Positions 21,322-26,597 of a stretch of 26,597 nt of DNA are shown in pieces. Below the pieces are notes generated by a model that worked only from the letters and a program-made list of their open reading frames with translations, had not been told where the DNA came from and made no database searches. Source of the DNA: Carex sylvatica (Eukaryota; Streptophyta; Magnoliopsida; Poales; Cyperaceae); contig CAXKVR010000367.1 in the NCBI GenBank assembly GCA_964058845.1, positions 1-26,597 on the forward strand, given 5' to 3'. Within the stretch, counting starts at the first letter, position 1. Each line of letters begins with the position of its first letter. The translations under genes and the position numbers were made by a program.

Positions 21322-22482
21322 CGGTCTCCTTTTTTTTTTTTTTTTTTCTTCAGACTCTATGGACCGTTCGATCTCTCCCTCTTTTCTTTGTAAATAAATT
21401 ACATTTATTGCAACTCCGCAAACCAAGACATTTGCCCATATTGACTTGCATGGACTCACGCTCTTTTCAATGTTACTTTTATTTTTTCATTGTATGTGAA
21501 TCAAATTAATCTATTTGTCGTCATCTTAATTATCATGGTGCTTGTCCAATCAAAGATGCAACTAAACCAAACAAAAGATCTCTAATACAACTGATATGTG
21601 CAATCTAGCTAGTTAAGGGTCTTAGTGTCTTACCAAATTTACCATGCATCTTGAGAATAGCGTTGATAATTTAATTATGCAAAGTTGTAGCATCATCACA
21701 TCACCGTATAAAATTATAGAATCCATTTTTTACTTCCCACATAATAGGTCATGTTCTTATTTATTAACTATTGATATACATTAATTAAGTAAATTTATAT
21801 AATAATTAACTACTATATAAATGCATATATTACTACATAAATTATTTTTTTATACTACAATTCCAACATAAACTATTTATACAACTAAAAAAATACACAT
21901 AAACTACTTTTACTACAAAAAGAAAAAATTATACATAAACTATTTATTTATACTACAATTACAAAATAAACCATTTATTTATACTACAATTACAACATAA
22001 ACCATTTATTCTAATTATTTATTCATAATTACGGATTATTTAACAAAAACAAAATAATTAAATACATACCTAACGAAATTGGTAGATCTGAAGCTTTTAT
22101 TGTTCTCCTTTCAAAAATAAACAAACATACGTGATTAGAATAAAAATCACACTAATTATGAGATTTTTAAAAAAAATTATATGAAGGAAGAAAGGAGGCG
22201 CAGAGAGGAAGAAGAAAAATGGAGGAAAAGAGCAATGAATGAAGAAGGAAGATGAAGGCCACGGGTTGCATTAAAAAACAAAAAGAAAGGGAGAGACCGT
22301 TCAAAGAAAGGGGGAGACCGAACGGTCCGTCCGGTCCGGTGAAAAAATTAAAAATTGTTGGATTTTCTATGGCAGCTTTCGTGAAAAACAGACAAAAAAT
22401 AGGAAAAATGAAAAAAAGTGGAGACCGGACAGTCCGTCCAGTCTGGAGAAAAAAAAAATGCAAGTCTTCGATGATTAGAAGT
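21317..22482. other. 1.16-kb spacer between the direct repeats, with inverted CCGGTC-type motifs
   Basis: The left end (CCGTTCGGTCTCC at 21317-21329) is an exact inverted match to 22313-22325. A second block (CTTCAGACT...GGACCGTTCGATCTC, about 21349-21374) resembles the complement of 22417-22447 (GAGACCGGACAGTCCGTCC..CTGGAG). Several GACCGAACGGTCCG-type motifs cluster at 22294-22340 and 22420-22445. This could be a degenerate non-autonomous DNA element. No transposase or other gene is present. Confidence 0.5.
21934..22010 (+). repeat. 31-bp tandem repeat, about 2.5 clean units
   Basis: Units CATAAACTATTTATTTATAC plus TACAATTACAA at 21934-21964, 21965-21995 and 21996-22010 (partial) differ at only a few positions. 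More degenerate units of the same kind extend left to about 21834. Confidence 0.8.
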
Positions 22483-22890
22483 TCTCATGATTAAACCAGT
22501 ATTATGTTATTTGAAGGTTGCTCCTCATAAAAGCAAATCAAAAGTTTGAGCTATTGTTAAAAAGTTCATATAAACAAGTTAATTACTCTACCATTTGGTA
22601 AATATGAAAAATGGTAGGGACGAGCCGCTAGATCAGTTTTGGTTGAATCAATGAAGGATCTAAGACAACTGTTTGGTGCTACTCTAAAAAAATGTAGAAA
22701 AGTTGGGGTTTTCTGCAAATAAAAAAAACTAGTCGGAGAGCATTATGGGCCTTTCAAATATAGTTTAGAGAATTATGGGCCTTTCAAAAATCGGAGAGCA
22801 TTATGAGCATAAAAACATGCTTCTCAATATATGGACAAGAGTTGGAGGTGCTTAATGGGCCTTTCAAAATTCGTTTAAACTCAATCCGTT
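22483..22890 (+). repeat. 408-bp direct repeat, right copy
   Basis: Right partner of 20914-21321 at an offset of exactly 1569 bp. The six differences cluster in the first half (near 22548, 22625, 22660 and 22679-22681), while the second half is identical. It ends 132 bp before the terminus of the hAT element. Confidence 0.95.
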
Positions 22891-23022
22891 TGTATTGATA
22901 TATTATTCACTGGGTTCTCAATATATGAACTTTGACTTCTGGGATGTCCTCCAACACGAAATTAATTTAATTTTGATGATTACAAGTTCTTATATAGTTC
23001 CTGATAGTGAATTGCTCTCGGA

Positions 23023-23247
23023 CAGAGTTCGGGCGGACCGGGCGGACCGGGCGGACCCGGGGTCGGGTACGGGTTTGGGTCGGATACGGGTATGTTGGGT
23101 ATACGGGTATCTCGGGTCGGGTATACTCGGGTATATTTTTCAAAACCCGTACCCTACCCGAGTTATACCCGTGCCCGTGGTACCCGGCACGAGTAGGGCG
23201 GTTCGGGTATGGTACCCGGTCCGGGTCGGGTGCCCGGTCCGGTCCGG
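23023..23247. repeat. GC-rich subterminal repeats of the hAT element
   Basis: Many copies of GGGTCGGGTA, CGGGTATAC, GGTACCCGG and GGACCGG occur in both orientations, in sharp contrast to the AT-rich surroundings. Clustered subterminal motifs are the known binding sites of hAT transposases. Their inverted arrangement (GGGTATACTCGGGTATA against TACCCGAGTTATACCC) also allows strong secondary structure. Confidence 0.75.
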
Positions 23248-23460
23248 TTTTTTTTTTTTTTTTTCTGTTTTTTCTCTGGATTTTTTGTCTGTTTTTTTTT
23301 CGGTTTTTTCGGTCCTTTTTTTCGGTTTTTTTTTTCTTTTTTTTTATGTTTTTTTTTATGTTTTTTTTTATGTTTTTTTTTTCTGGTTTTTTTTTCTGTT
23401 TTTTTTTCTGTTTTTTTTTTCTGTTTTTTTTTTTTTTTTTTTTTACGGTATTTTTTTACG
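23248..23460 (+). repeat. T-rich low-complexity tract, (T8-10 ATG/CTG)n
   Basis: Long T-runs are interrupted regularly by CTG, ATG or CGG. The regular spacing suggests slippage expansion. Long open frames over it are artefacts rich in Phe. Confidence 0.95.
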
Positions 23461-24069
23461 GTGTTGTACGAATATTATTACGTGTTTATAATTCGACTTT
23501 TAAAATTAAAATAGTTAAATATCAAATAGTGTATATAAATAAATAAAATTTGTAACTTATATATAAAAAATATTCATGCGAAAATTTGTATATTTATTCG
23601 GCTAAATACAAATGTATTTATTTATTTCTTTACACCAGTCATTTTATTTTATTTTCAAATTTTCATTCTAATTATATAGTTTCATAATTTATTTATATCT
23701 ATAATATATTTTATAAACGTTCATTTATTTTTAATAGGTTACATAAAATATAAATCAAAAATATAATTAAATCTTTTACTTTAAAAGAATAAAATAAAAA
23801 TAAAAATTTTCTTAAATCAATTACTTTAAAAATAATTATGAATAATTTTAAAATAATAGATTAAAAAATAAAAGTTACCCTCCTCCTTAATTCCGGGCTT
23901 GGGACCGGCTATGTAAACTAACATAGGCGGAGTTCTAACTTTTTTTTTGTTAGTAATTCTTCTTTAAAATAGATAATTTAAAAACTAATTGAAATGTTTA
24001 GAAATTTATAATTTAAAAAATAACCATAAAGATTAAAAGAGGTTAGCAATTTATACCGACACTACCTAT
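23461..24069 (-). other. hAT 3' flank, AT-rich, with a short foreign repeat
   Basis: This is the region downstream of the transposase stop. It is nearly pure AT except for 23875-23938, which on the minus strand reads GCCTATGTTAGTTTACATAG, then CCGGTCCCAAGCCCGGA and GGAGGAGGG. A CATAGCCGGTCCCAAGCCCGG-like sequence recurs, as far as I remember, in dicot genomes. That part is recollection, not shown by this window. Confidence 0.4.
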
Positions 24070-26597
24070 TTAGTAGTTTGGATTCATATACCATTGTTCG
24101 CTCTCTTCGGCACTGTCAGAATCCGAATTAGCCTCACGTGGCGCCTCAGTACCGCTTTCTTCAGTGTCGGCTTCAGATGATGATGGTTGTTGAGGCACAT
24201 GTTGCGTACGCTCTTCAGCAGCAATCCAATCCTTCAAGCACACAAGTATCTCAAAAACATGTGCACCCAACTTACTTCGTTTATCGGAGAGGATCCTGTT
24301 CGTCGAACTGAAACAACTTTCAGAAGGGACGGTTGATACGGGCACAGCAAATACATTGCGGGCCATCATAGCCAGCGTTGGCAAGAAACTTTGATGCCTC
24401 CTCCACCATGCCATCACGTCAAGTCCTTGTTCACTTTCATTGATCATCGATATATAGCCCAATAACTCGTTTGCGGATGTGTGCGGTTGGCTCTCCGACT
24501 GAAAATCTGCTAATAATCCACCACTGCTAGTGCTCCTAGTAGTGGAACTATTTAACAATTAAAAAAATTAGTGGACAAATAATGTAGATATTATAAATAA
24601 TAAAGATTGAAAACACATGTATATTTATATTCATACCTAGGGGCGGGACGGGACGAAGCTGGGTTTCGGTTGTCACTCATTCTTGAGTGGTATATGTTAA
24701 ACATCTCATCGAACTTCGAATTCACGTAAGCCTCCACCCCGGTTGAGTCTAAATGTAAATTCTGTTTGTACCTCTCAACTACTTTGATCGTGTAAAACTT
24801 CTTGTATGCCGGGTGGAGGCAGTTTGCGATAATGGCTAGGAGAGGTACATCTTCCCAATATTTTAGGAATTTTTGTTTCATGGCATCTACAATTGGCGTG
24901 AGAGATGCATCATAGATTTCAGATTGTTCTAATTCGCAATACACCTTGGAGATTTCATAGAGATGTCTCAGCAACTCAAACGACGTCGGTGAGTACGAGC
25001 ATGATAGTTGAACTGTTGTAGTAAAAAAGATTCCAAGAAATTTGCTAAGCCTTTGCAGTTTATCCCATTCTTCGTCAATGAGTTCGAATTGCAATGCCTC
25101 GGGGTTGGAGCTTCTCAAAAACTCACCTATGACAGCTTTGTAGGGAAAGCATCGGTTCAACAACCTATATGTTGAGTTCCAACGGGTATCTATATCCCAA
25201 TGTATCTTCAACTTGCTCAATCTATAGGTGACGCATAATGCATCAAACTGTTGTTTTCTTTCTTGGTTTGAAACAATGTGGTTGAGGGCATTCTTAAATT
25301 TAATTATCAATAGTTTTACAGCTTCTGTTTTTAGACCCGCCTTCACAACGAGGTTAAGAACGTGGCAAGCACACTTTTGGTGAAATATTTCACCATTCAT
25401 GATCGGGTTTAGTGACCGTTTAAAAATCTCAATGGAAGCAATGTTGTTGCTAGCATTATCGAATGATATAGAAAAAACCTTGTTACCCAAATTCCTCTTA
25501 AGGTTATACTCTTCTAAAACCTCAATAATGGATTTGAAAATTACAGTTGCAGTGTGGGGGGAATCCAAAACTCGAAAACTTAATATTCTTTTTTGTAATA
25601 CCCAATGATCATCGATCCAATGGCCGGTAATACAAGAGTACCCAAGGCCATGTTTACCGGCAGTCCATATGTCGGAGGTAATTGACACCTTATTGTTTTG
25701 GTATGCAAATAGAGCTTTAAGGTCATTTTTGGTGGAGGTAAACTGGTTTTTTATTTCACTAACCATCTTTCTATGATGGATCCTCTTGTACATTGGTTGA
25801 CCTAACCCCCGAATGCATAACCGGGCAAAACTCGTGCAACCACCCATACTTATTGGTTGTTCTTTATGGGTAATGTACCGGGCCAATTCACTAAGCATTT
25901 TTGATTCATCGAATTTTGGATTTGTTCTGGTACCATCCGCGTTTATAAGGGTTTGGATTTGTCCCGGTTCAGAATTTTCAGATGGAAACTCACCCTTTTT
26001 TTCGTGCGCCTCGGCATGTCTCTTAAAAGTACTCAAACCACTACTTTGTTTATACTCAAAAGTTTTTCGGCAAGTTTTTACCTTACATTGTCCAAAAGCC
26101 ATAATGTTGTTACTCCCTCTGGTAATTTTATAAAATTTCGCCCACGGTTGATTGTATTCGGGGGGAGGTCTTTTAGTCTTCTTTCCTGCTGGTTTTTGCG
26201 GCGGATCACTTGTCGAATGAGGGACAACTTCTTCTTGAATTTCAGGTTCACCTATCGAAGGTGTACATCCTACAGGAGCAGTGTCAGTGAATTGACTCGA
26301 TGCTACAGAAGAAGAGCCAATGCCTCCATATGTATACTGTGGTGTCGGTTGAAGTGTTTCTTGTGGAATGTATACATTTGGAGAGTTTGAAGTATAATAT
26401 GGTGCATTCATTTGTGAGGGTTGTTGATAATTCAAATCTAGCATTAAATCCCTTCTTTGATAATTTGGTGGATAATTTTGTGGATAATTAGGTGGTGCAA
26501 TTTGGGAGGAACTTTGTGCATAATTTGGTGTATAATTTGGCATTGACGGGCCAAAAAGATCGGCCGACAGTCTCGCGATGTCCTCTTGCACGGAATC
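24070..26597 (-). CDS. BED-finger hAT transposase, two exons, 5'-partial
   Basis: Exons 24637-26597 and 24070-24547 join in frame across an 89-bp intron (donor GTATGA, acceptor TTAAATAG) and give 812 visible residues plus stop. The start lies beyond the window. In order: a Pro/Asn/Tyr-rich N-terminal part with PNY repeats (to about residue 80); a basic patch KKTKR (near 140); a BED zinc finger (C171, C176, H194, H198); an RNase H-like core with TSDIW (Asp near 309), SFDNASNN (Asp near 380), CHVLNLVV (near 412) and RWNST (near 472); a DUF4413-like segment to about 640; and the C-terminal hAT dimerisation region (near 680-755, VMAWWRRHQ, PTLAMMARNVFAVPVST, ESCFSSTNR). An acidic tail ends NPNY. 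hAT transposases cut and paste DNA in the nucleus. No stop or frameshift is seen, so the copy may be functional, though promoter and 5' end are unseen. The RICESLEEPER/DAYSLEEPER group is the nearest description. Confidence 0.93.

Larger units (their letters stand above)
23023..26597 (-). mobile_element. hAT transposon, 3' part (5' part beyond window)
   Basis: The element is defined by the transposase gene on the minus strand and by a GC-rich subterminal region. A candidate outer terminus CAGAGTTCGGGCGG starts at 23023 and fits the general hAT end pattern (C-A-G-N-G). The flanking octamer CTCTCGGA (23015-23022) would be the target duplication, but its partner lies outside the window. The 3' region between the gene and the terminus holds a T-rich low-complexity tract and at least one short foreign repeat. 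The element continues past the right edge. Confidence 0.7.

Noticed and set aside
20914..22890. LTR retrotransposon reading of the 408-bp direct repeats
   Set aside because: No TG...CA ends, no primer-binding site after the left copy, no polypurine tract recognised, and no gag or pol sequence between.
22895..23546. Three overlapping plus-strand frames of 100-200 codons
   Set aside because: They run through GC-rich subterminal motifs and the T-rich tract, giving Gly/Arg then Phe runs. This is low-complexity artefact, not protein.
25399..26491. Plus-strand frames of 60-145 codons opposite the transposase
   Set aside because: They are antisense shadows of a coding region with clear conserved domains on the minus strand.

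Overview
The window looks like nuclear DNA of a flowering plant, probably a eudicot. It is very AT-rich, it carries plant-type introns, and its recognisable pieces are all plant families: an NRT1/PTR (NPF) transporter, a chloroplast SecA1 exon, a plant BED-finger hAT transposase, MITEs, and a short interstitial (CCCTAAA)n telomere-type motif. I see no intact cellular gene. The DNA behaves like gene-poor intergenic sequence made of decayed transposons, captured or broken gene pieces and simple repeats. Identities, repeat borders and splice sites were read by eye, without alignment software.

Layout. 1-3026: AT-rich, with a copy of a dispersed repeat (469-795, partner at 8881-9235), a small tandem duplication (1025-1085), a tRNA-like relic with pol III A and B boxes (1591-1659, minus) and a telomere-type motif (1762-1781). 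3027-3431: a near-perfect palindromic MITE. 3871-5430 (minus): a broken NPF5-type transporter pseudogene with one surviving intron. 6180-6365: a small inverted-repeat MITE. 6626-6954: a possible Lys/Glu-rich exon relic. 6985-7240: decayed hAT-like termini. 8209-8599: a second palindromic MITE. 9600-10172: a segment flanked by a 22-bp direct repeat, then an imperfect inverted-repeat element. 10173-13050: AT-rich, nothing recognised. 13051-13593: a non-autonomous hAT element with an 8-bp target duplication. 15123-15563: a third palindromic MITE. 16711-16899: a MITE fragment followed by a frameshifted SecA1 exon. 19342-19453: a possible RNase H relic. 20914-22890: two 408-bp direct repeats about 98.5% identical, flanking 1.16 kb of unrelated DNA. 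23023 to the window end (minus): the 3' part of a hAT transposon whose transposase reads through two in-frame exons and runs off the right edge.

The genes do not form a pathway. The common theme is transposition. The three long palindromes share related outer ends (GAGTA...GGTG), and two have good 9-bp flanking duplications, which points to one Mutator-like MITE superfamily. The hAT transposase at the right could in principle act on hAT-type ends, but the 13051 element has a different terminus (TAGGGGTG rather than CAGAG), so this copy is not its obvious driver. I found no convincing new biological system. The points most worth a second look are the palindromic MITE set, the SecA1 exon capture, the apparently intact hAT coding region and the young 408-bp duplication.
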